Shown here piece after piece: positions 1 to 11,149 of a DNA stretch of 64,000 nucleotides. The notes beneath the pieces are model-generated. The model ran no database searches. It was not told where the DNA came from and worked only from the letters and a program-made list of their open reading frames with translations. Made by a program: the position numbers and the translations under genes. Within the stretch, counting starts at the first letter, position 1. The number at the start of each line of letters is the position of its first letter. The DNA comes from Triatoma infestans (Eukaryota > Arthropoda > Insecta > Hemiptera > Reduviidae), in assembly GCA_011037195.1 (NCBI GenBank), contig JAAEAF010014387.1, positions 1 through 64,000 of the forward strand. The letters are read 5' to 3'.

Positions 1-64
1 AAAACTCGATATCGAAAATTTGACACGATTATAATACTTCCTCTTACTAGGAGTAAGAGAAAGT
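1..64 (-). mobile_element. HINE-like repeat, 5' terminal fragment
   Basis: This is the 5' end of a HINE-like repeat on the minus strand, cut by the window edge. It runs into the palindromic terminus CTCTTACTAGGAGTAAGAG and stops at AAAGT before an A-rich flank, as the complete copies do. Confidence 0.85.
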
Positions 65-139
65 AAAAATGCAAGAAACTAGAAAATTCATATCTAAGCC
101 AATCACGCACCCATCTGACACGAAAGATCACAATCCATC

Positions 140-640
140 AACCGGAAGTGCGACCATACTAAGCAGTTTTTTTTCTTTAAATTTCCTTTAAAATTCCACT
201 AATATCTTACTCACATAAATGCCAATAATTTTTATTTGAAATACCTTTCTAGAAAAAATTACTTTTGGCTAGTTTCTGGGGAAGTAATAATGTAGAGCAT
301 TTCTCTAAAGTTACTTTTCAGTGTAATTTATGGTTCTAGTATCTACTATCTAATATACAATAGAAGCATTGCTAGAATTCCAAATTTGAAGAACATCAAT
401 TAACCGGAAGTATGTCTTAAGAGAGTTGGTATTGAGGTATTTTTAAATTTCTTGAAATAGGCTACAACGCTTTTCTTTAAACTTGGAATGCTAATCAGCA
501 CAGATGAAAACGTATCACTTTCATTCGAAACATTTTTCACAAAAAAGTTGATTTTAGAATTGTCTGTCAGTTAGGATTAAATTTAAATTGCTGCTGAAAG
601 CATTGTGATTGAGTCAAGGGCAATGCCACATAAGTTACTA
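140..640 (+). repeat. Degenerate HINE-like modules
   Basis: Two eroded pieces of the HINE internal module can be recognised by the AACCGGAAGT signature near 142 and 405 and by the weakly conserved wording around 450-540. No ORF or terminus survives. Assignment rests on eye comparison with the complete copies. Confidence 0.5.
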
Positions 641-844
641 TCAGGTATACATCAGTGTAAATATCAGGTATACAGATGTAAGCTCTGCCAATGACAATGA
701 CCCCTGGCAATGATGGAACCATTGACAAAAAAGGAAATTTGTCAATGACTTTGTATTAATTGCCGTAAGAGAATGAATGAATGAATGATGTTTATTTCTC
801 ATAATTGAATATTGCAAATTACATACTAAAATGAAAACTAAAAG

Positions 845-2345
845 AAATTGAATATTATAAATCAATACATATTCCCGACGATGGTGTATCCTCTCCAAAC
901 TGTCCCTCTAACAAAACTTAAACCACCGTTACTTGAAGGAATTGATGTGCTAATCAGAAGAAGTGTGAAGGCTATGGTCGGCCTACCGGCAAGCACTGCT
1001 TCGGCAATGTTTTATGCTTCTCGTCGCTATCGAGGCTTAGGCTTGCTTAGATGAGAGTTGGAGGCTCCTCTGCAGCACCGGTCACTTGCCCAGAAGCTCC
1101 CAAAAGTTCGGGATGCCCATTTTCAACAAATATTTGATTACAAGGTTGAAGCGAAGATATGTGCATCCAGGTTGGCCATATATTCCGGGCAAAGATTTTC
1201 CTAACATCAGAAAGCTTAGACAGCAATTGAGGGAAAAATCTTTTGAAGAATGGACAAACTGTAAATGGCAAGGGGTAGAGGTATGCCACTTTAAGGACAG
1301 CCCGAAATTAAATCAGTTTGTATATGACAAGAAAATCTTATCATGTTCAGAATGGAGTAATGCTGTTAATCTTAACATAAACTATGCCCACTTCGTGCTG
1401 TTCCTGGGGTTGGCGGACAGTCGGCAGGAGCTGTTGGACCCCTCTGTCGCAGATGCGGCAGAGAGCCTGAAACACCAGCGCATGTGCTTGGTAATTATAA
1501 TGGAGTTGATGAGGGGAGAGAATTAAAAGAGAGAAGGACCTCTCTGGTACTCTCTGACTTAAGCAGGCTAGAATGGGAGAACCTGTATATAAGCCGTGAG
1601 TACCAGAGAGGGTCCTTCTCTCTCTTAATTCTCTCTCTTTGCATTACAGTTAATGCTGACAAACATGGCCTCTTGTAAATTAGACGCCAACCATAGGGTA
1701 CAAGCACACGCCTTGATGGAAATTATGGAAAAAAAAGGTAAAGGTTAGTGATTCTCGAAGAGGGGTATACGATGTAGTGGTAGATACGATGGACGCCACA
1801 GATACGCTGATTATTATAGCACCTTGGCAATTTAGGTATCAGGAGGGCAAAGCTGGGGGTTGTGGTGTAAATATTTAGGGGTTCCACAATAGACCTCGAT
1901 TTGTATTTGCAGTCGCAATCTGGATTATGAGGCTACACCACCCCCGCTTCTTATCTAATGGAATGTAGCGATATTTTGGGGTCCCCCCCGACCATCCGTT
2001 TTGAGAGTAAAGATCCGAAACAGGGCGAGAAAATAGATGAGGAGAAAAGGGCCATTTACGAAAAATGTATTCCCTTTTATAAGGAGAAGTTTAAGGATCA
2101 GTTCGGGGTCAGGGAGTACAAGGTACATGGCTTGTGGTTTGGTGCCAGAGGTGTGGTGCCTAAGACAACCTTGGACTTTTTCGACAAGGTAAATATTAGC
2201 CTTAAAGACATAGCTCCTTTAGTGGAGAATATTTTAGTTGACTCCCTGGGAATTATTTCCCAGCATATTTATAGATAAACTTAATGTATATATTTAGACT
2301 TAGATGCACTTTATGTCATCTATACATATTAGTTCTTTTATTTGA
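845..2345 (+). pseudogene. R2-like LINE, 3' part (zinc knuckle and restriction-like endonuclease), broken
   Basis: This is a decayed C-terminal part of a non-LTR retrotransposon with a restriction-like endonuclease. Readable blocks are 848-1054 (ends RRYRGLGLLR), 1086-1490 and 1958-2278 (contains HGLWFGARGVVP). They parallel a better copy at 28876-29645, sharing RQQLREK, EW-C-KWQG and EEKRAIYEKC. The knuckle starts CRRCGR near 1450 and is split after HVLG by the LTR-like repeat at 1496-1648. Reading then resumes at NM near 1665. Frameshifts between the blocks and the missing reverse transcriptase make it a pseudogene. In this clade the domain cuts target DNA for reverse transcription. Exact clade (R2, R4, NeSL or relatives) cannot be decided by eye. 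Confidence 0.75.
1496..1648 (+). repeat. Short LTR-like repeat (family B relative) inside the R2-like LINE
   Basis: The 153-bp unit starts TATAATGGAGTTGATGA and ends GCATTACA, like the larger LTR-like repeats at 10489-10773 and 45563-46254. It holds a TATATAAG box near 1587. A strong internal inverted repeat pairs GAGAAGGACC-type sequence near 1530 with its complement near 1610. The flanks GGTAAT and GTTAAT are near-identical, which suggests a short target duplication. It could be a solo LTR of a miniature retrotransposon or a palindromic MITE. Confidence 0.55.
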
Positions 2346-4440
2346 CATTGGACATTAGGACATCAGTGATTTTTAAATTTTTATGGCTAGGATTATCGCT
2401 TTTTGTTTGGGTCTCGGAATTGATGAGTATGCTGTGTGTAGAGTTTCTCAATTTAATCGCGCACGCCCCATTTGATTTGATTAAGTGTTTCTCTAAGGGT
2501 AAAGCTAGGACAGATAAAACGCAGCACATTTCAAAGTAATGCCCTGTATCAAAACTATTCGGAGATATATTAAAGAAGTAATTCTTATAAAACATATGTT
2601 AACTACTATTATCTATAGAGAAAAAATGTTATTTTTCAAAATAAAGACATTCTCATTTATTCCAGAAACAAAATACAAATACAGTACATTTGGCCGTCTC
2701 TCCAACTATGGTAGGATAGATACCATAAATAGGAGACCTATCCTCTGCTGTGAAGGAAACGTGGCTGATCGACATGAAACTTGGTAAACACTATGTCTAC
2801 GAGTCCAACTTTAACGACAGCGTGGAAATCTTTCATTTTAATTGTAATTAATATAGTAAATAAAAATTTATTAAGCGTTATGAAAATTCAGGTATTCAGG
2901 TATAAATGTTCGTAGAACACAGAAAAACACACGAAATAAATGAAGAATTTTGCAATAAGTTCGCTTCTGATCTTTCTACTCCTAGACTAACAAAATCAAT
3001 ATGCATGCTACGACGGATAAAATACCTGATATTATCCAGCATTGCGGACCCACCCATATTTTCGATAAAAATTCCACTTTATATTATCTAGGAGACCAAA
3101 ACATAATAAATCTGGTTACAAAATTAATAAGAAACAAAACAACAGAAAACATAAAGAGATTATTATTATTTATGATCACCATAACAAGATTATTTGGCTT
3201 AATAAGTTCAATATTCCATTTGTTATTAATAACTTACTGTAATATTACTGTTAATATTAATTTTAATTATTTCTTATTTATTAATTATAATTAAACTTTT
3301 CTACCAAAAACGGTCTATATGTAATTAGATCATCGCTCTACCGCTAGTTCTCAGAGGGGCATATCTGGGCATTGGAAGAAGAAGTCAAAGAGAGTAGGGG
3401 TTAGTCCAGCCATCCGCTTAAAAAGGGGTGACTGACCACCAATTCAAATTCTTTCAAAAACGCCATCAACGTTCAACGACCATCTTGTTCACACCCTCAC
3501 TCTGTCAGTCAGTATGTCACTCTCTTCTCATGCTACCATAACTCTTCTCTAAATTATACAGCATAAAGTCCTTGCGGTATTTAATATTCTTATACAATAT
3601 TAGTTCAGTAAGGCCAACTTACAACTCTACCGAAGTTTTCTCTTCTGTCCAATCCCCAAAACATTCACAACCATCATAATTTAAAGCATTAATTACGTAT
3701 CTGCATAATAATATCCAAATATCACTGAGAAGCTGTCTCAGTTTCTGTGAAGTGAAAGATTATTTTTGGCTAGGAATTAAAGTTTAATTTCAATTAGAGT
3801 TAGACAAATGGCTAGAAAGTGAAACGTGCCCTCAGTCATCATTCATAATGCATAGAGAACATTTGAAAATTCGGCTATTTCTTCAACGTCCACTATTTCA
3901 AGTTATTCACCTCTATACAAAAATATTATATATAGTAGATAAAATAAGGTTCAGACTCACTAGTTATGTGAAGTAATAGAAGTCGGCGTGAATATTTCAC
4001 ACCCAATAATATTGTATAAAAATATTATGATCGTTTATTAGTGGATTATTTGATATAAACATTTTAGAAAAGTTTTTAAACCCATAACAAAATATTAAAA
4101 TTATCTTATCTTTTACTTTCTTCTTTTTTTTATTTTTATTTTACCTTTAACAGGTAAAAATCAATGAAAGAACTTGCCAAACCTAATGTTCATAACCCAC
4201 TGGACAGGAGTATTATGAACAGACAAGGTCACGGTATATCTATCGAGTGGAATTTATGAGGGGTCAAATACACGTCAAATTAGTTACAGCTGGACGCACC
4301 ATCAACTACTATGGACTATATTCCCAACAGATGGAGTGAATGTATTATCGTTTAAACTTCTAAAATGTACACTACTAAAAGATCATTTCTAAATTGGATG
4401 GCGATCTGAGCATATAATATTCAGTAATTAGGAAATTCAG
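2346..4440. other. AT-rich stretch without recognised gene
   Basis: Short ORFs occur on both strands (for example 2539-2787 and 3001-3294) but have AT-driven composition and no motif I recognise. I see no complete repeat here, only A/T-rich simple sequence around 3240-3300 and 4080-4140. Confidence 0.5.
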
Positions 4441-4454
4441 TACAAACAAAAAAT

Positions 4455-4500
4455 TATCTAGCGTGAAACACTCGCACAACGTTTTCTTACTACACTTTAT
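4455..4500 (-). mobile_element. HINE-like repeat, 3' terminal fragment
   Basis: The sequence reads as the minus-strand 3' end of a HINE-like element: the hairpin region GTGAAACACTCGCAC is followed by a degraded inverted 15-mer. Only the terminus is present. Confidence 0.6.
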
Positions 4501-4643
4501 ACAGATTTGATTATTATTTATTGATATTGGGTATTACCGAAGTCGTAAAATTTTGAAAAAACGTAAAAACCTAATCTTTCATTATAGCAAATACTGTTTG
4601 AACTCTTTTTTTTTTAATTCAATTTTAATAAGTTATTTCTTTT

Positions 4644-5247
4644 ACTTTCTCTTACTCCCAGTGAGAGGAAGTTATTCTAATCTTGCCAAATTTTCGATAT
4701 CAAATTTTCACCGGAAATATCACGTTTTGAGGTCACATGATTCCAAAAAAAAAGTGGTTTTTATAAAATGGTCTGTGTATAATCGTATATAATTGAACAA
4801 CATAGCTCAAAAATAAAAAATCGTAGAAAGTTCGAACTTGATATTCTGTTTAGATATCCCTATGGGATCCGACAGTAGGTCAGTCAAAATTCCTCAACCG
4901 GAAGTACCACTTTACTGAATGGATTTTCACTTTCTTGAGATTTTCTCAAAAATGGCTTCGACGATTTTCTTCAAACTTGTTATATTAACTACACATAGAA
5001 AAAAACTTTTATTCAATACATTTCTGTGGGAAAATTCATTTAAAGGCACTATTGGTGGAAGGGATGGGTTTAAGTTTACTCCTAAAATGCTATTTCAGTT
5101 TATTATAAAATTCTGTCATCTAAATAATATTAATTAGAATAAAATGTGTTGTTGAAATTCCGAGGTTGAAAAAAAATCGGATGATCAGAAGTGCGTTTTT
5201 ACTGAAATGAATTTTTCAGTTTTCTGGTATCGTCTGAAAAATTAAAG
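4644..5247 (+). mobile_element. HINE-like repeat, 3'-truncated
   Basis: It starts with ACTTTCTCTTACTCCCAG and keeps the CACCGGAAATATC segment, the GGAAGTACCACTTTACTG motif and one full internal module. It ends at about 5247, where LOA-like LINE sequence begins. The 3' hairpin is missing. Confidence 0.8.
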
Positions 5248-6030
5248 GGTGTTTGTATCTGCTCGGATAGCCAGGCTGCGTTGAAGGCGCTTAATTCATG
5301 TGTCTTCACTTCCAGATTGGTGTTGGAATGTTCTAGAAGACTGGAAGATCTTTCTTTATTAAAGGATGTGCTTCTGGTCTGGGTTCCAGGTCATATGGGA
5401 ATTTTTGGTAATGAGGAGGTGGATAGGTTTGCCAAATTAGGTGCCTCTCTCCCTTTCATTGGTCCAGAGCCTGCTGTTGGTGTGTCTTCTGGCACATGTT
5501 TGTCGGGCTTTCAGAAGTGGATGACCTCGCAGCACTCATCCGTATGGATGAGTGCAGTGGGTTGTCGGCAGTCTAAAATGCTCATTGGGGGTCCGGACAG
5601 GGCTTTGAGTAGTGGGGTTCGATGTCTTTCTCGGACTTCCCTCAGACATCTGGTTGGATTCCTCACTGGGCATTGTGGTTTAAGGAGACATCTCTATATA
5701 GTCGGATTCGTGCCTGACCCCTTTTGTAGAGTTTGTGAGACTGAGGAGGAAACACCCATGCATCTGATGACGAATTGTATGGGTTGTGAGGAGATTAGAT
5801 TTAGGACCTTCGGCCGGAGTAGGATATCGGTAGAGGATCTTAAGCTGTATCCTTTTAAGGTTTTGGTCCGATTTGTTCGGTCTGTGGTGAAACTTAGATG
5901 GTTAAACCCTGGGCCTGGATTTTTGTTCTAGTCCTAGTGGTAGGTATTCTTTAGGGGTAGCTATATGGGCCCGAGGGGGCTTTGGATAGCGTAGGGTTTA
6001 CTTCCCTCCCCTTTTGTGAATAATAGGCTC
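5248..6030 (+). pseudogene. LOA/I-like LINE, 3' end (RNase H and zinc knuckle), 5'-truncated
   Basis: The open frame 5281-5931 continues upstream to about 5250 and encodes the end of an ORF2. The RNase H tail shows SDSQAALKAL and then WVPGHMGIFGNEEVDRFA. A C-terminal knuckle follows (C-X2-C-X8-H-X4-C, starting CRVC and ending TNC). Everything before the RNase H, including endonuclease and RT, is gone. The 3' UTR has TAGCTATATGGGCCC at 5958-5972, a block shared with a SINE tail at 46468 and with the LINE tail at 58790-59150. This ORF could be a dead relic with an intact frame. I see no clear target duplication. Confidence 0.85.
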
Positions 6031-6792
6031 TCTCAGTTCTTTCCTAGTTTGACAAAATGTGTGAGATCTGGCATGGTCGTGCTGGAAAACAATCCCTTTT
6101 CGATTGCCTAAAACAGGATTTCTTTTCTTGTTTTTTGAGTGGCTGATTTCAGTTCATCTGATCAAATTTAAAAATTGATGCTTTGATTCTTGCGAAGCAG
6201 TTTGTAGAAAAGATTTGACGGGTTTGTAGAACTAGGATAATTTATTTAACCATATGCTCCAAAATAATTAATTACATGTAATTGTTTAAGTAGAAAGTTT
6301 CTTTTCAATAATAATTGATTCTAAATTCTAGTTATTCAAAAAATATGTTTCAATTATTAATAATTAAAAAAACTGGTTACTGGATTAATGAAACAGAAAA
6401 TAGATGGAAAAAATTCGAAATACTTAGCTAATAAAAATTATTCGAAGAATTTTTGCTGTATTAAGGGTTTAAATTAAATATTAAATTTAATGATTGTGTG
6501 GACTAGTGGTTTTAGAGCGTAAGAAAATACCGGGATCGAAGATGATGTACAAACAGATGCCGTCAAATTGATAGCAAAGTTTTTTCCAGGTTGCAAGCGA
6601 GGCTTTGGCAATGATTGACCACATCAACTTTCCTTTTAGAATGAACCATAATGTAATTTCAATATAATGATAAAATATTCCCTTAAATGGTGATTAAAGA
6701 TGCTAAGAATGGATGATTCTCTTTATCCCAAGATATGTCTCTTGAAACTAATTGTACAATCACATTCGGAAATCTCTAAACACAAGTAGAAA
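6031..6792. other. AT-rich stretch without recognised gene
   Basis: No ORF, terminal motif or repeat family was recognised. The segment 6300-6490 reappears as an inverted, diverged copy at 9840-10080 (shared TTATTCGAAGAATTTTTG and ACTGGATTAATGAAAC-type wording), so at least part is a dispersed repeat of unknown type. Confidence 0.5.
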
Positions 6793-7475
6793 TCAAAAAT
6801 ATCTTCATCAGAAGATTTTTCTTGTTGGCCGTTAGTTGTAATATGAAAACAACAATTAGTTGGCTTCCCGACCAATTGATGGTAAAAAAAACAAAACCAA
6901 AAAGTAAATTTTGTAATTGTTTTTTATTATGACAGTTCGACGTTTCGACAAACTTTGTTTGTCTTCTTCAGGAACAATGCAAAACAAAATTAAAGAAAAA
7001 ACAAAATTATAACATGAAACACAAACAAAATAAAAAACAAAAAATAAAAAATAAAAATAAAAATAAAATAAATAAAAAAATAAAAAAATAAAAATAAATA
7101 AATAAATAAAAAAAGCAATTTTTCTATCCCCTCTCCATACATTACTTTCTCCACACATAACGGTACTTACATAACGGTCCCCCCTTCTCCTGGCCTTCTG
7201 CATTACAACATACACTCTTTCATTACAGACTTAGCATTACTACTGTAATCTCACCTATGTATTTGGTTTTTTGTTTGTGTTTCATGTTATAATTTTGTTT
7301 TTTCTTTAATTTTGTTTTGTATTGTTCCTGAAGAAGACAAACAAAGTTTGTCGAAACGTCGAACTGTCATAATAAAAAACAATTACAAAATTTACTTTTT
7401 GGTTTTGTTTTTTTTACCATCAATTGGTCGGGAAGCCAACTAATTATTGTTTTCATATTTTTCAAAAATATCTTC
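6793..7475. mobile_element. Palindromic Penelope-type unit with 14-bp target duplication
   Basis: A 655-bp insertion (6807-7461) lies between exact copies of TCAAAAATATCTTC at 6793-6806 and 7462-7475. Two inverted arms of about 190 bp (near 6841-7025 and 7262-7460) enclose an A-rich core. Each arm carries a hammerhead-like core. On the plus strand it is CTGAAGA at 7328-7334, a 7-bp stem GACAAAC/GTTTGTC, then GAAA at 7353-7356. One extra A lies between CTGAAGA and the stem. Penelope-like elements are known to carry hammerhead motifs in their terminal repeats, which is why I assign it there. No protein is encoded: the 119-codon antisense frame here is low-complexity. Confidence 0.7.
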
Positions 7476-7680
7476 TTTATAAAAACCTATCTCATAAAAG
7501 AGTGATGATCTCAAACTTTCTAAAAGACTTTCAGCGTCTCATTTCGAACTCTATTCAAGAATACATACATCATTCAGACCTTACAAAATTCACAGATTCT
7601 ATATACAGTACTAGCTTACTGTATCTATATGAACATTTAGGTCACTTCTCAAAAATATTTAACCAATAATTCAAAAAAAA

Positions 7681-8700
7681 TCTGGGGTGAAACACTCACA
7701 CAACTTTCTCTTACTCCAGTTCTCAAAATTATAACTGACAAATTTTATAGTTTGTATACCAAATTTAATGAAATTCGACGAAAACAGAAAAAAAACTGTT
7801 CAGTAAAAGCGTGCTTCCGGTTTACTAATTTTCTTGAAACTCAAAATTTCGGCCATCTATTTATTTCTAATTAATTTTGTTTGGATGATAGAATTGTATA
7901 AGACAGCACTTTAGAGAAAAACATAACAACCCACCCCTCCCTTAAAGTGCCCTTAAATGAATTTTCCCAGAGAAATGTATTAAATAAAAGTTGTACATCT
8001 ATGTATGTGTAGTTAATATAGGAAGTTTCAAGAAAATCATCGGAGTCATTTTTGAGAAAATCGCAAAAAAGTGAAAAAAAAACATTCAGTAAAGTGTTAC
8101 TGAAGTGTTACTGACAGAGGAAGGCATCAGGATCAGGACGAACCAAGAAGTGGCTGAACTGTTTGGGGAGTCTGATATTGTCTCTTGCATAAAAGCTGGT
8201 AGAGTGCGATGGTTGGGACACATACACCGGACGGAGGATATAAGGGTTCCAAAGAAAGCATTATTTGGACATCCTGGCGGGAGAAGGCCACGAGGCAGAC
8301 CAAGGCTGAGATGGCTGAGGGACATAGAGGACGACTTGGAGGCGGTCGGCCTGCGTAGTTGGAGAACGGCGGCGATGGACCGTGAAAGATGGAAAAATAT
8401 AGTGGCTGAGGCTCAGGCCCTTCACGGGCTGTGAGGCCAGAGAGTAAATAAGTAAGTAAGTAAAGTGTTACATCGGTTGAGGAATTTTGACAGATAACCT
8501 CCTGTCGGATCCCTTGGTGATTGCTAAACAGAATACGTTTTCTCGTTTTTGAGCTATGCTGTTCATATACATACATACACACACAGAGACCATTTTCTAG
8601 AAACCACTTTTTTTTGAACTCAGGGTACCTCAAAACGGATATTTCCGGTGAAAACTCGATATTGATAATTCCGCACGATTACAATACTTCCTCTTACTAA
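7681..8700 (-). mobile_element. HINE-like repeat split by an RTE-like LINE tail
   Basis: The minus-strand element has its 3' end at 7681 (TCTGGGGTGAAACACTC) with the inverted 15-mer nearby. It continues through one module to 8100, is interrupted, and resumes at 8462 (AAAGTGTTACATCGGTTG) up to CTTCCTCTTACTA at 8700. The last bases of the 5' end are lost where the next copy begins. Confidence 0.8.
8101..8461 (+). pseudogene. RTE-like LINE, 3' tail, inserted in a HINE
   Basis: The frame 8105-8434 encodes the C-terminal tail of an endonuclease/RT ORF: SDIVSCIKAGRVRWLGHI, GHPGGRRPRGRPRLRWL and a W-R-W ending. The same tail is encoded at 39640-39880. The 3' end is a simple repeat (AAGT)n. The direct repeat AAAGTGTTAC at 8091-8100 and 8462-8471 marks the target duplication, so this is a severely 5'-truncated insertion. 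RTE is my best guess; the tail alone cannot settle the clade. Confidence 0.8.
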
Positions 8701-8704
8701 AGGT

Positions 8705-9178
8705 TAGTACTTTAGAGGAAAACCTAACCCCACCCCTCGCCACCAAAAGCCAACTTAAATGACTTTACCAGGAGAGAAATGTTCAAAAAAAATTTGTGGC
8801 TCTTTATATGTGTAAACACATACTTTTAGTTTATAGAAAAATGTTGGACCCATTTTATGAACAAATTGCAAGAAAGTAACGTTCAGTATACCATACAGTA
8901 AAGTGGTACTTCCGGTTGAGGATGTTTGACAAGTAACCTACAGTTGGATCTCTCTCATGATGATACCTAAACGGAATATCAAGTTTGAACATTCTACGAT
9001 TTTTTTTTTTTTTTTTTGAGCTATGCTGTTCACACATCCTTCACACACGAACCATTTTCTCAAAACCACTTTTTTTTTGGACACAGGGGACCTCAAAACG
9101 GAATATTTTGGTGAAAAATCTTGATATCTAAAATTTGCCACGATTACAATACTTCCTCTTATTAGGAGTAAGAAAAAT
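8705..9178 (-). mobile_element. HINE-like repeat, 3'-truncated, in tandem with the previous copy
   Basis: It starts inside the last module (AGTACTTTAGAGG) and runs to the 5' palindrome CTCTTATTAGGAGTAAGA near 9172. Signature GTGGTACTTCCGGTTGAGG is at 8901. Orientation matches the copy at 7681-8700, forming a head-to-tail pair. Confidence 0.75.
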
Positions 9179-9268
9179 TAAAAATAAATAAATACATATG
9201 TGTGTTTTGTATCATTTGTAGGGCAAATTAAGTTTTAGTAAACATTCCTAGTTTGTAGAATATTTGCT

Positions 9269-9301
<33 letters not shown>

Positions 9302-10140
9302 GTGCGGTAATGGAAAGTCTTGCGAGTGTTTCACATCAAAATTTGTTTACTTCCTTAGAAAAGAAAACCACCGAGACTAGTAAATACGAGTGAAGTAAAA
9401 TGAGTTTTAAATCTATATCTATCTGTGCTTGGAGCTAGCAATTTAGAATTCTCATTGGACGATCTTTACTGAAGTAGCTTAGTGAACTGACTATTAGGAC
9501 GATGTTATCCTTCTCTGAGTAAGATAACATTTGGAAAGCTATCCCAAGGGACTTTTTCCTTTAACACCTTAATCCACTAGTATACTATACCTTTAGGCAA
9601 TACTAAAACGTAGTCAACAGCTTTAAAAAGCTTACGTGAACACCATTGCTTGTACAGTATCCTATTTGACAAAATTGTATCTAACGGTATGAAAAATTTA
9701 TAGAAAAAAATGATTAAATAATTTATTATATGTGTGATCTAATTTTGTAGTTAGTGTTCTCCTCACCTCATTTACGACCTCAGCAGATTCATAATTAATT
9801 AATCCAAAGGCCTCCAGCATCTGTTTGTACTAATCCACACAAACATTAAATTTAATATTTAATTTAAACCCTTAATACAACAAAAATTCTTCGAATAATT
9901 TTTATTAGCTAAGTGTTACTAATTTTTTCCATCTATCTTGAGTTTCATTAATCCAGTAACAAGTTTTTATAATTATTAATAATTAAAACATGTTTTTTGA
10001 ATAACTAGAATTTAATATGAATTATTATTGAAAAGTAACTTTCTACTTAACCAATTAATTATGTTATTAATTATTTTGGAATATATAGTTAAATAAATTA
10101 TCCTAGTTCCAGGAATACAATCTGTAAAAATAAAAATAAA
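9179..10140. other. AT-rich stretch; (AAT)n and diverged repeat
   Basis: An (ATA)n run lies at 9271-9300, followed by a short HINE 3'-end-like piece near 9318-9350 (GCGAGTGTTTCACATC). The part 9840-10080 is an inverted, diverged copy of 6300-6490. No gene was recognised. Confidence 0.45.
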
Positions 10141-10150
10141 AAATCTCATG

Positions 10151-10961
10151 TGGAATGTGATGGATGCAAGAAATATAAAAATATATTTAATTTGAAATAA
10201 TCAAAATTATGAATAAAATGTGACATTCTCTTGCAAAAAGACTATTCAAGTAGAAGACCACTATTGTCTTTTAGAGTTCATGAACTTGATGGCATTGTTC
10301 ACCCCTTCTTCTCACAGGGGAAGATTTGAACGAACAATTAGAAGGCATTCCTTCAAGACAGTCTGCACTCTGCCTTCTAACAAGAGTGTCTGAGCTAGAC
10401 ATTTCACCAGAACACTTCAGGGCTGTGCCAGTTATAAGTTAAAACATAAGAGTTTATTCCAACTAATTTCAATATACTTATAAGCATATGTAACGGCAAG
10501 AGAGAGAACACAAGCCCGACCAAGAGAAAACAGACTCTCTCTCGTACTCTCTGACTTAACAGGCTAGAGTGGAGAGACCTAGACATCCATCTATTTATCA
10601 GATTCAACCATATACATCGCATCGTGTCATATCTCTACTCCCACCATTTATTCTATAAATTCATTACATGTCCAGTGCAGTTTGTGTAGAGTTATAGCCA
10701 TATTATAACAATGTCTTCATATCTCGTCTAATTAATCAATCCCAATTTCTCTCCTCATCAACTCCATTATACATATTATTGTAATATTGTAGAGATTAAA
10801 TTCTTTTAAAGAATAATATATTTATTTCAAAACAGTGGTGCTCTATTGATTATTACTAATACTTCTCTCTTAAAAATATATACTTACAAGCCCCTTTACA
10901 AAACCGCTCAAGCCACTACAAGCTACCACTACACTACAACAAATCACACCAATACATTTCA
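10151..10961 (+). repeat. LTR-like repeat family Z, interrupted by a family B-like repeat
   Basis: It starts TGGAATGTGATGG and ends ATACATTTCA, and is homologous along its length to the repeat at 44882-45373. Shared blocks are TGACATTC-CTTGCAAAA, ACCCCTTCTTCTCACAGGGG and CAGTGGTGCTCTATTGATTA. Between 10489 and 10773 it holds a second LTR-like repeat absent from the other copy. TG...CA ends and ~490-535 bp length suit a solo LTR. No coding sequence was found, so class remains open. Confidence 0.55.
10489..10773 (-). repeat. LTR-like repeat (family B relative), nested
   Basis: On the minus strand it starts TGTATAATGGAGTTGATGA and ends TTGCCGTTACA (285 bp), matching the terminal wording of the repeat at 1496-1648. 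The sequence ACTCTCTGACTTAACAGGCTAG is also shared with that copy. It interrupts the family Z repeat, so it inserted later. Confidence 0.6.
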
Positions 10962-11149
10962 AGAACTTTCACACATTAATAAATTTGAATTGATTTTAAT
11001 TATTCTTCTTTAAACCAGAAATATTTTTACTCGGTAGTGTAAATTTTTTACAGAAATGTGCGAGATACATATACCTACCCAGGGCAGGTAGTATTTATTT
11101 CAAGTGAGGTACTTTATAGTTGAGAAAACACGAAACACTGGGAAAATAT

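Noticed and set aside
3001..3294. 97-codon ORF and its neighbours in 2342-3294
   Set aside because: AT-driven composition, no motif, no conservation visible in the window.
6856..7215. 119-codon ORF on the minus strand
   Set aside because: It is a low-complexity F/Y/L-rich translation of the A-rich core and arm of the palindromic unit.
7328..7364. Full call of an active hammerhead ribozyme
   Set aside because: Core words and helix II are visible, but one extra base precedes helix II and helices I and III are not convincing by eye. Kept as hammerhead-like only.
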